Positions 11,300 to 20,786 of a stretch of 64,000 bases of DNA are shown in pieces. The DNA is from Hyaloperonospora brassicae. Taxonomy: Eukaryota > Oomycota > Peronosporomycetes > Peronosporales > Peronosporaceae. Below the pieces are notes generated by a model. It searched no databases. It was not told where the DNA came from and worked only from the letters and a program-made list of their open reading frames with translations. Within the stretch, counting starts at the first letter, position 1, and each line of letters begins with the position of its first letter. The DNA lies in the NCBI GenBank assembly GCA_947650285.1, contig CANTFL010000554.1, positions 1-64,000 of the forward strand, in the 5' to 3' direction. The position numbers and the translations under genes are program-made.

Positions 11300-11742
11300 T
11301 GTAACGGGGTAGCCCGTTACATGAGATTGTGATTAAGGATGAAATGATAATAAAGAATATTACGATGAATATTCTTTCAACAATGTCACAGAGCATGATA
11401 TTATTGTTGAAGATGACCGAAGGGTCTACTCATTGGTTGACATCGTGATGATATCAACCCACCAATCGCTGCTAGACGCGCGCAATGGGTGGTGAGTAGA
11501 CGTCACCATACATATAGGTATATTAGTATAATTAAATCAGGACAAACAGAGATACAAGAGTTATAGGACTTAATTGTATAAAATAACAGTTTTACTTTTT
11601 CTACGACTAGAGTCTTTCACCTTAGTCGTTATGCCTTCCTCTGTGTAGCTCTACACCTAGCTGGGCACTGGCTATCACTACATTCAGTGGTAGTAAACCC
11701 CGTACTGGTTGACCAGTACGTAGTTGTCGGTGCACCGTTACA
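11300..11742 (+). repeat. 5' LTR of E1
   Basis: It starts TGTAACGGGG and ends CGTTACA. The first 22 bases fold as a perfect hairpin, with arms TGTAACGGG and CCCGTTACA around a GTAG loop, so the start of the LTR contains a copy of its own end sequence. The GACGCGCGCA core lies near 11477. The sequence after the LTR (CCCGGTAGCACTTTG) is the mutated primer-binding region: the other copies have TGG where this one has CGG. Confidence 0.92.
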
Positions 11743-11798
11743 CCCGGTAGCACTTTGTAGTCCGTCCAAGGACCACACTCGCATCGCCCAACATAGAC

Positions 11799-12926
11799 AT
11801 GTTGGACGAAGTCGAAGGCGACAGATTTCACGGAACCCGTAGAAGCTACTCGTATTTAAGCGATATCGAATGGAGTGCGATCAAACGAATGAGTTCGACC
11901 GTTGGCAAAGAAGCTATCTGGGCCATGCTATCCACAAAGGATAGAGACCAGCAGCATTCCATCATTAGCAAGTTCTTGCAACGAGAACTTGATGAGTCGC
12001 GAGCGCAGATGACCTTGTTGCAACAACAACATCACCAGCGGAACGAAAATTTGAGACAGTCTCAGTCCGCGCAGTCGACACGAGAGCGTCGACCGGGTTC
12101 TCTAAAGCTAGAGATCTCCAAGCATCACGGAGCCGAGGACGACTCCCTGTTAAAATGGCTCGTCGAAATCGACGATGCCATCGAGGCCCGTCGCATCGAC
12201 AACGAGTGAATGCAAGTTGAATTCACTCAGTCGTACTTGGCAGTGGACGCCAGGAATTGGGCCCTGAATCGCAAGTTGCACGACCCAAACGTGTTTGGGT
12301 CGTTGAGGATCTTCAAGACCCTGCTCAGTAAGACGTTTGAGCCTCCCACGGCAGAGTTCAGGACACTATATGAACTCCTCGGAATCAAACAGGGTAAGCG
12401 TAAGATTCACGTTTACGCTCAGCATGTACGCTACCTTGCAATCTGCGTGGTAGTGAACCATGTAAGTGAATTTGTGTTGATCACAACATTCATTCAAGGG
12501 CTGTCCGATGGTCCCGTCAGGGACCTCCTGTTCTGCGGAGAGCTAAAGACGCTCTCCGAAGCAATCTTTGCTGCGGAGCAGGAAGACTTTAGTGTGAGAC
12601 AGGCTCACACTACGCTGACCCCCTTTCGTCCGCAGAGACGATCAGCGGTCGGAGATCCAGAGCCAATGGACCTCTATAATGTCAAGGGCGATAAACCTCG
12701 CCCTGCGGATGACAAGCGATCGTTGAGATGCCATCGCTGTCATAAGCTGGGACACTACGCATATGAATGCAGTGTCCCCCGCTCAGTAACTCGCGGTGCT
12801 GAGCGCAGTAATCGTCCACCAGTAGGAGAACTGGAGGGCGAGGGTCCGATGATGTTGCAAAGCCGCAACAGCGAGGCCAACCATCAAAAAATGGTCGGGG
12901 TCAGTAGTGGCGGAGCGCCCTACTGA
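11799..12926 (+). pseudogene. Gag of E1, one in-frame stop
   Basis: The frame from ATG 11799 is interrupted only by TGA at 12207-12209 and then runs to 12926. N-terminal residues LSDIEWSAIKRMSSTVG match the gag of the E2 copy. A middle capsid-like region includes FEPPTAEFRTLYELLGIKQG and HVYAQHVRYLAI. A CCHC knuckle (CHRCHKLGHYAYEC) ends the folded part. Gag forms the particle that carries the RNA. The protease frame starts just before the gag stop, in a different frame, which hints at frameshift expression in the parent element. Confidence 0.85.
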
Positions 12927-13353
12927 TCCAGCAACATCAAGAGAATTTGCAAATCTCTTGACGAAAGTTGCTCCCGACACGCAGTCTCTGTGTGTATCTG
13001 CACTTGGTGATGAGGTGTCTCTCATCACCTCGATATTGGAAGTAGCAAAGGACTTGTCACTTCGCACCCTAGTTGACTGTGGGGCGTCAAACAATTTTGT
13101 TCGTCGCCAGTCGCTAGTGTCAGGAAGTTTCAACATCGTGGAGCGGGAGATCCCTCCAACGAGATTGACGGTGCGCCTGGTGACAGGCGCATCGATCACT
13201 GTGAAGAAACGTGTAGTCGGAATCCACTACACGTTAAAAGATGAACAGAACGATGATGACTTCATCGTAATCGACCTGGATGACAAGTTTGATGTCATCC
13301 TAGGACTACCTTGGCTCAGAAGATACGAGCCAAGGATGAGCTGTCAGCATTGA
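12907..13353 (+). pseudogene. Retropepsin-like protease of E1
   Basis: The segment contains LRTLVDCGASNNFV, a retropepsin active-site turn with DCGA in place of the common D[ST]GA, and later VILGLPWLRRY, the typical second conserved block. The same DCGA occurs in the E2 copy (33386-33781), so the cysteine is a family feature and not a random mutation. The frame is open for 148 codons and overlaps the end of gag by 20 bases in another frame. It would cut the Gag-Pol polyprotein. Confidence 0.8.
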
Positions 13354-13538
13354 TCAGTTACGATACCTGCTACTTGTTCCTCAGATGACGATCTGAAGAA
13401 TGTCTTGAAACGCCCACATTTACGTGGGTGTACTACGAGCGAATTTGATGGCCTCACTCGTGGTACGGTCGTTATCACGACTGTACAAGAACACAATGTA
13501 GATGATCACTACATTGTGGTTAAGCTCTCCTGGACCCT

Positions 13539-15530
13539 GTGGATGTGACTTTCCAGGAAGTAATCGAGACATTAAATGTCTTGGTTAATGATGGATCAAG
13601 CGTAGGCGCTCACACACTTGATCTGGTTGTGCCTCCGAAACTAACTTCAGAGATAGCTCAATTGCCGACGCTAGAACCGAAACGGTTCTTGCGTGATCTG
13701 CGCAATGGCAAAGTCAAGCAGATCTGCGCACTCGTCGCGGAGGACGAGTACGTTATCGACATTCGATCGGCAACAGTATTTGCTGAGAACGAACGAGTTC
13801 TTAGCAGCTCATCGATGGACGAAAGCGTCATCGATGAGAAGACTCGGATTGAGCGATAAGCGTCCCAATCCTGGAGGTCGCTCCAGGCAAATCCTTTGTA
13901 TAAGGATTTGATCGAATTCAAGGATGTGTTCTCTGAATCCGTACCGTGCGAGTTGCCTAAGGACAAAGGCACTCGACACGAGATCGAGCTCAAACCCGGC
14001 TCGAAATACTGTGTCATGAAGCAGTGGCCACTGCCTCGTGAACAGGTGCTAGCGATTGACAAGTTCTTTACCGATCGCTTAGCAGCGGCCATGTGACGGA
14101 ATCAACATCCCCTCACAGCTCTCCGACCTTCTGTGTGCGAAATCCACAGGAGGATGGAGGATAGAGCACGCATTCAACAAATTGAATGCTGCAACGGTAC
14201 CGGCTCAGACGCCGATACCAAGAAAGGACGTAATCATAGATGGTATGTCAAAGAGTACCATCTTCTCGTCCATGGATCTGATGGACAAATTCTATCAGAT
14301 CCTCATGCGTGAGCGGGACATCCCGTACACAGAGGTGAGCACCACCAGTGGTATTCTGTGTGAGTGGCTAGTGATGCCACAGGGCTGAGTAATGCCCATG
14401 CAACATTCAACACATGTGTCACAAATCTGTTGAGACCGGTGCGAGACTTCGCACCGAGTTACTTCGACGATGTGTTCGTCCATAGCCGGGATATGGACAG
14501 GAAGACGGACGTTGAGGCTCATAGAACTTATGTTCGTCAGGTTCTTCAACTAATGCGCAAGCATAAGTTGTACGCCAACCTCAAGAAGTGTATATTCGCG
14601 ACTAGCGAAATACCACTTCTTGGGTGCATCGTGGGTAAACACGGCGTACGCCCCGATCCCAAAAAGGTCAAGGCGATCACCGACTGGCCAGTGCCAGTCG
14701 ATGTCAAGGGACTAAGGAAGTTCCTTGGTCTAGCGGCGTACTTACACAAGTACTCGCGCAATTACGCCGAGATGACTGTTCATCTTTCTTGCTTGCTCAA
14801 AAAAGATGTGAAGTGGTCATGGAACGCTGACTGTCAGCGTTCCTCTGAAAGCATCAAGCTTTTCTTGATGCAATTGCCAAGATAGGCGATCGCAGATCAG
14901 GACAGACCATTTCATGTGGTCTGTGACGCCAGCGATTTCGCAATCGGCTGTGCGTTAATGCAGTTCGATGCAGATGGCGCGGAGCGCGTCATCTGTTATC
15001 AGTCGCGTCAGCTGCAAGCAGCTGAGCGTAATTACCCAGTGCATGACAAGGAACACCTTGCCATGAAGTACGCACTGGCTAAGTTTCGCGTCTATCTCTT
15101 GAATAATAGACCGTTTGTTGTCTATACGGACCATGCTTCACTACTCACGACCGTAAACAGTCCACACCTCTCGCAACGAATGGCGAGGCAGCTTTCTTTC
15201 TTCGCGAAGTACAACTTCTCAGTAGAGTATAAACCAGGAGGATTGAACGTCGTCGCTGATGCACTTTTGCGTCGGTCTGATGTTGAGCCAAATACCTGCG
15301 TCCGAAGTGAGGCATTGCCCATTGTTGCATCTGTGTTGGTCAGCGTGCCGTCATCGCCTTTACTCCATGAAGTGCGGAAGGCATACGAAGAGAAAAGTGG
15401 ATCTCCTTTGTTTGATGGGTCACCTTGCGAACCCAACCCTGGAATCCTTGTCGGATTAACCGGCTCTATACCGCTCCTCGTTGGATCGGTACACAACGCG
15501 GAACGGACTGTTATAATATACAGCCGTTGA
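13539..15530 (+). pseudogene. Reverse transcriptase and RNase H of E1
   Basis: The main frame (13539, 13896, 14364 and 14916 starts are all in phase) is broken by stops at 13857-13859 and 14094-14096 and by a local frame change around 14182-14390. RT motifs: KQWPLPREQVLAID early, then STIFSSMDLMDKFYQI, then YFDDVFVHSR with the catalytic YFDD near 14460. RT connection follows (LRKFLGLAAYLHKY). RNase H begins near 14920 with VVCDASDFAIGCAL and continues through YPVHDKEHLAMKYAL and VYTDHASL. Family enzymes copy element RNA to DNA and degrade the RNA strand. Confidence 0.88.
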
Positions 15531-15570
15531 CGGCGACGCGCCTCGTGTCGTCGTCCCCACTCATAATGAT

Positions 15571-17440
15571 TTGCGATTACGCATCATGTTCGAATGTCAC
15601 GATGCGCTCTCAGGCGGACATCGTGGCAGAGAAAAGACCTACCTCACGGTAAGTCGCAACTTTTACTGGCCCCGCCCGTACCAATTCGTGCGCAAGTACA
15701 TTAGTTCTTGCAAATTCTGTCAACGGGTGAAGCCTAAACCTTCATCCCGTGCACCATTACAGCCTCTACCGGTCCCGGCAGAGTGCTGGCAGTCCGTTTC
15801 AATGGACTTTGTTTTCGGGTTCTCCGAAGACTCTCACAAGAATAATGGTGTTCTAGTGTTTGTTGATCGTTTCAGCAAGATGGTGCATCTTGCTGCAGTC
15901 TCTGAATCGATCAACGCCCACGTCTGTGCGCGTGTCTTCATCGACACTTTGTTTCGACTCCACGGTTTACCCCGTGAACTCGTGTCAGACCGTGACCCTC
16001 GATTCACGGCGGAATTTTGGCAATCCGTGTTTCGTTCACTCGGAACACGGTTGACGATGTCGACATTTGGCCATCCCGAAACAGATGGTCAGACGGAACG
16101 TGTCAATGGTGTCTTGGAAGAGATCCTTCGAGGATACGTCCACTCCTTTTCTAGTTGGAGTGAGTTCTTGCCGATGGTGGAATTTGCCATCAACAATTCC
16201 GTGCATGCGTCAACAACGCATACACAATTCTACGTGAATGGCTTACGCCACCCATGTATTCCCGCCCTTATACAAAGTGACTCTGGGTTAGGGGGAGGAC
16301 TCGCTCGAGCAAAAACCATTTTGGCTCTTGCTCATCACGTATCATCGCACATGCCGATACGTTCGACTTCGATATCGATAATGTCGACATCGAAGAAGTT
16401 GATCTTAGCAGTAGCAAAGACGCTGCTGCTACTTCAGACAATAAAGACGATGCTGGGATATTCAGCATCGCCAACGATTATTCCAGCGAAGAAGATGACA
16501 ACCTCGCTGAAGAAGAGAACAATCTCTTAGCAGTGCGCACGAAGCGCACTGAAAGACAAAACAAAGAGTCAGCAGAGAACTTCCTGCTGACTCGAGAGGC
16601 AGTAGTCCGTTTCGTTCAGGACTCCATCGCAAATGCGGTGGACCGCCAGAAACGGAACGCAGACAAGAATGGAAGATCAAATGTTCGTTCATTTAAGGTT
16701 AACGACCTGGTGCTACTGTCTACGGTAAACTTACCTGGACATGTAGTCACAAATGTCGACAGTTGTAAAATACTACCGAAATACATTGGCCCCTTTCGTG
16801 TTTTGCACCGCAAGGGCAATGCATACACGATTGAATTGCCTCGAAGGATGCTCACGCATCCTACGTTTTATGTTGGTCGTCTCCACCCGTACTATCATTA
16901 CGAGGCCTCTTGCGAGAACGAAGACAGCCGGCGCGCTCAAGAATCTTCAACAAATTCTTGTGATCACGGACCAAACACTCAAGTTGGTCCTTCAGCGACG
17001 CAGTCTCGCGACGAGCCGCCTCTAGCTCGTCGCGTAAACGGTGCTTCTTGCGTTCAATCTCGAATTGAAAGAACGCAAATTCCGATCGGTTCTTCTCCCA
17101 ATCGGTACGGAGACGTCGTACGGTCGACAGCATGTCGTGCCGACGATCGTATTCGTGATCGACGTCCTCCCTCAGCTCGGTCAGGTAACGCCAATGTTTA
17201 CCCAAAGTATCCTGCAGTCCCGGCGGCTGATCCGGACCTTGTCTTTCCACCGCCACCGGAAACACTGGTAAATTCTCACGGTGGTCGACGATTTCACGTG
17301 GAGCGTATCTTGAGCCACCGCGTAAAGAATGGGGAGCGGAAAAGTTACCTTGTCCGCTGGCGTGGGTATCCACCATCGTATGACAGCTGAAAACTTCGAT
17401 CCCAGCTGATGGCTGACGTTAAAAGTCTCGTCCGCCAGTA
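15571..17440 (+). pseudogene. Integrase with chromodomain of E1
   Basis: The zinc-binding N-terminal domain shows HDALSGGHRGREKTYL and CKFCQRVK. The catalytic core shows the first Asp in SMDFVFGFSED, the second in SDRDPRFTAEFW, and the Glu region in DGQTERVNGVLEEIL. The frame shifts near 16530 and continues in 16533-17390 with the C-terminal binding domain (GPFRV and HPTFYVGRLHP), a long polar linker, and a chromodomain (FHVERILSHR then YLVRWRGYPPSYDS). TGA falls where the chromodomain Trp after PPSYDS would be expected. Chromodomains steer chromovirus integration to marked chromatin. The linker overlaps an antisense coiled-coil frame. Confidence 0.88.
16861..17376 (-). other. Antisense coiled-coil frame overlapping the integrase linker of E1
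   Basis: On the minus strand a 171-codon open frame has a strong heptad-like, charged C-terminal half (FQFEIERKKHRLRDELEAAR). It is in the same frame as the antisense protein at 17419-18453, separated from it by one stop near 17419. In E2 the matching position on the minus strand (37617-37820) carries a similar segment (QLQVERDVRSLFMELGTAR). The sense linker here is low in complexity and poorly conserved between the copies, so the antisense reading is the better conserved one. It could be the C-terminal part of the antisense protein, but overlap with sense coding leaves doubt. Confidence 0.4.
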
Positions 17441-18453
17441 TGACGAGAATTATCCGATAGGTCCGAGGGTTCATCGGTAAACACGCGCTTTTGGCGCTTG
17501 TAGACGGATCGCAAGTTTGCGATCGCGTCCCGCATCTCAGCCGAGATGTGTACCCTTCCCCAGGGAAAACTTAGGGAATACACGTCCCTATGTGCACGTT
17601 GCGAGTTGTCAACACAACTCGCACAAGGATCTCCCCAAGTGAGGCAAGGAATGTCTGCCTCACTCGACAAACGATGCAACCGGTACCTTGCACAGGTTGG
17701 CGTTCGCTTTTTATACCTGAGGCGTGCCGTCTCAAGTTTTTGAAGCCATCCTTCTCGTCCAAAATTCTTGACATTTCAGACGAAGGAGTTCCACACTGCC
17801 AAAAGCGAGGCCTTGTCACGCTTTTGGTTGCCATTGTACCATCGATGCTTGAGGAAAGCATCGAGATAAAAATCTTCTTCAGCGCAAAAGTTCTTTGCGC
17901 TGGAACTCAAGCCGTGAAGCTCAGTCGCATCGAAAAAAGGTATTCGATGGTGTTGACTTGTCTCGTGAGACAAGCTATTGATGAGCTGTTCAGTCAAAAG
18001 CCACAGCTTCAGCTCATCACGCTTCGAAGTGGTTCCTTTGACGGTACCACGGTCATCAGCATGGCGACGGCTCGCACCATCGTCGAATCGCTCGTGCGAA
18101 GGCGCACGAGTTGATCGCGGTGATGAGTAATCATAATAATCACCATATTCATTATCACTGCCGAACAGACTGTGACGCATGTCGCGAGTCCGTACGTTCG
18201 GCAGGTCTCTTGATGAACGAGTCACCGCAGGGGAACGCGATGCCTCTAAAGGCTTTTCAGAGTCAGACACATCTGACTCGCCAGAGTAGCTGACCCCCAA
18301 CTCGGGGTCACTCTGTGCATGAGGTGCGATACCACATGCGCCTGCAGCAACACCTGCTGCAGGCTGAGAACGAGCAGCAGACGACGAGTCGTCTGCCGCG
18401 GAGGCGGGCGCAGCAACAGTCTGTGTCGTCTTTGGGTCACCCCGCATAGACAT
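17419..18453 (-). pseudogene. Conserved antisense protein of family B, E1 copy (one in-frame TGA)
   Basis: No known domain recognised. On the minus strand a frame runs from ATG at about 18453 (MSMRGD) to 17419 with a single TGA at 17776-17778. The N-terminal part is Ala/Ser/Asp-rich and has YSGESD. The C-terminal part has RIPFFD, DFYLD, HRWYNGNQKRD, and after the TGA, NFGREGWLQKLETARLR. E2 shows the matching motifs on its minus strand (38401-39304): YSGESD, RIPLFD, DFYID, HRWYRGNLKRD and NVGRKVWIDKLDVARNR. The TGA of E1 is a glycine codon (GGG) in E2. Several aligned codons differ only silently in this frame. The start lies about 130 bp inside the 3' LTR, so transcription from that LTR is plausible. 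Confidence 0.7.
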
Positions 18454-18570
18454 GTCAACGATGCGGGGCAAAGTCAGAATAAATGAATCTGATCAACAAG
18501 TACTCCCCGTACCGTTGATATCCAACGGGTGGCCACAAAAGTTTCGATAGTCACAAGGTGACTATCAGAT

Positions 18571-18583
18571 AAGGGAGGGGTGA
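18571..18583 (+). other. Polypurine tract of E1
   Basis: AAGGGAGGGGTGA directly precedes the 3' LTR. The E2 copy has the same tract at 39423-39436. This tract normally primes plus-strand DNA synthesis. Confidence 0.75.
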
Positions 18584-19023
18584 TTAAACGGGGTAGCCCG
18601 TTACATGAGATTGTCATTAAGGATGAAATGATAATAAAGAATATTACGATGAATATTCTTTCAACAATGTCACAGAGCATGATATTATTGTTGAAGATGA
18701 CCGAAGGGCTACTCATTGGTTGACATCGTGATAATATCGATACACCAATCGCTGCTAGACGCGCGCAATGGGTGGTGAGTAGACGTCGTCATACATATAG
18801 GTATATTAGTATAATTAAGTCAGGACAAACAGAGATACAAGAGTTATAGGACTTAATTGTATAAAATAACAGTTTTACTTTTTCTACGACTATTCTTTCA
18901 CCTTAGTCGTTCTACCTCCCTCTGTGTGGTTCTACATCTAGCTGGTCACTGACTATCACTACAGTCAGTGATAGTAAACTCCGTACTGGTTCACCAGTAC
19001 GTAGTTGTCGTTGGCCCGTTACA
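18584..19023 (+). repeat. 3' LTR of E1
   Basis: It is the partner of 11300-11742, 440 bp, ending CCCGTTACA. The first bases are TTAAACGGGG, so the terminal TGTAAC has been mutated. By eye there are about 25 substitutions and two small indels against the 5' LTR. Roughly 15 of the substitutions lie in the last 115 bp. Confidence 0.92.
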
Positions 19024-19205
19024 CACGTTCGTGCATTGTAGACTCCATCATAGCTGTGCAATATGCTTTGCAAATTGCAGCTCCCACCTCTTCTAGCTAT
19101 GTAACATTCTTCCGTTTGTACTGAGTGCCTCTTTCTCTACGTCTCGTTTCATTATGATATCAAAGTAGTCATTCGCATTCGCTTCTTGCACTTCTCATCA
19201 AATCG

Positions 19206-19531
19206 ACTTCTGTGGCGTACTGTCCGAGACGTAGCAAAAGCTTCATCCTAGGTACAACTAACCAGATACTGGCATCGCTTTATGCTTCATGAATACTTCC
19301 TTGCTTGTAATCAGGTGGGTGTATCAGCAAGATTTGATGTCGGCCGGATGAAAGTATTCTTTTCGCATTTGGTTCGTTGACGGTACATGCATACGCTGTA
19401 ACGGGGTAGCGCCGTTATATAATGTTGATAGTAAATGTCAATGTGGATTGACACGGGATAGTCCTGCTACATGTCAGTGGCACAAATTGTGTTTGAGTAA
19501 ATATTGTCTTGATTGATCAAATTTAACATTA
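19206..19531 (+). repeat. Fragment of an old family B-like LTR, left of the Mutator-like element
   Basis: There is no gene. Nothing recognisable lies before 19398. From about 19399 the sequence reads TGTAACGGGGTAGCGCCGTT, a mutated version of the family B LTR start, then an AT-rich stretch until the transposon terminus at 19532. A possible continuation of the same LTR lies after the transposon (about 23290-23500), where TTTGACATAGG and GGTGCAATGGATAG resemble the LTR core of E2. Confidence 0.45.
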
Positions 19532-19609
19532 GGCCACGACTTAGGGCACACCCCATTTTTGCTACGGGCACACCCGCCCGCCTAAAATGATGATGAAGAG
19601 GACTTCACA

Positions 19610-20786
19610 ATTTATGGTGCAGAATAAGTAAACACGTAGCCACTTAATCTGCTCCATATATCCCTATCTTAAACAGTAATTGCGCTCATGCGCGAGATCG
19701 TATCAATCCATCTTGGCCAGGGCGGTGTTTAAACGGGCTAAGCCTGCTGGAGTCTCTACCGTTTCGAAGACGGTATACAATCCATAGGTACGATGCCAAG
19801 ACCCAACCATTACCAGTGGCAACGACATTTGAGTTTCTACGTGTGCACAGTCACGAGTCGTTATTAAGATGTTATCAACATGTATTATCTTGTCATGTGG
19901 CTGCCGAATTAATCTCTTAAGGTACGCCAAACAATACACCATGTTTCACATGAATGTTAGCGTTTTGAATGACGTCAAATGACAGGTGCGCCTCTGCAGC
20001 ACCTCCGCTACTCCACAAATACAATTTGATTGAGAGCCAATGCGATGCCAATAAGCACAACCGTGACCATCCACAGCTCGTGACTGAACTCGGACGTTTT
20101 TTTTCGGCTGCAGTGGACGCTGCTTGGAAATACATCTGCTCATGGCTGCCTCGGTCTTACTTAGCAGACGACCACCCCCGCGTATTTTCTCCTTCTTCTG
20201 CTCTGCCACTTTTTTTCTTAAACATCAACATGACTTTACGAATTTTCGCATCCGTTCAGTGGTGAGTTGAAGATCGAGTGAGCTTCTCCTTAGCTTCCTC
20301 AAGGCACGAACAAGCACGTACCGCGTGCAGTATTTGTGAAATTACAGCTAACGTCTGTGACAAGGTACGTATCAATCCATACCGTTGATCGTCCCACCCC
20401 GGGCAGATGATTTCGGGTACGAAGATGCTAAGAACGGTTACTTTCACGGTCATTGTGCGATTGAAAGGGTAACACGACCGGGTACTATACCGGTTGCGAA
20501 AACTTGCATGGGTTGCACAGAAAGGATATATGGCTAACAATGCTTGGGGTGTAGTTACATGATTATGACTGGGTGTGCTCTAGCTTGAACGGCTATCACT
20601 CAATGTATAGTGGCAAAGGTAAATTGGTTTTTACTATTTTTCTCCTTGATTCTGGTCTTGTCGGAAGTTGTGGAGCCTTGTAAGTCAATGTTACCTGCAC
20701 TCTCTGATCGAGCACACGGACGTGGTTGTAGTTCTGGATAATGAAGCCATCTGTAGCTCGATAATCAATTCAAATCGAATTATAGC
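19610..20786 (-). other. 3' part of the Mutator-like element, function unclear
   Basis: Short minus-strand open frames are present (19942-19703 and 20209-19946, in different frames), with pieces such as AHVETQMSLPLVMVGSW. They may be a decayed C-terminal domain or a second captured gene of the transposon. I do not recognise a family. Confidence 0.3.

Larger units (their letters stand above)
11300..19023 (+). mobile_element. Family B Ty3/Gypsy chromovirus, copy E1, with intact target duplication
   Basis: The left LTR is 11300-11742 and the right LTR 18584-19023, flanked by a perfect 5-bp direct repeat CACGT (11295-11299 and 19024-19028). The inverted arm 2 has the uninterrupted site with one CACGT, which confirms the exact insertion point. 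Inside are gag (CCHC knuckle), an aspartic protease (DCGA), RT with YFDD, RNase H, integrase and a C-terminal chromodomain on the plus strand, then an antisense frame before the polypurine tract and 3' LTR. Several stops and frameshifts disable it. Its LTRs differ at about 25 of 440 positions, with differences crowded in the last 115 bp. Confidence 0.95.
8109..19205 (+). repeat. Arm 1 of a large inverted duplication (8109-11299 and 19024-19205), split by a retrotransposon
   Basis: Sequence from 8109 to 11299, then from 19024 to about 19205, is repeated in reverse complement at 24811-28172. The ends are recognisable: similarity begins at CTCTGTCGATCG (8109) and fades after GCTTCTTGCACT (about 19200). 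The arm holds a complete GH5 gene with its promoter. The 7.7 kb chromovirus at 11300-19023 is present in this arm only. By eye the arms differ by roughly 1-3 percent, with patches of near-identity (10976-11299) and more divergent patches. Confidence 0.9.
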
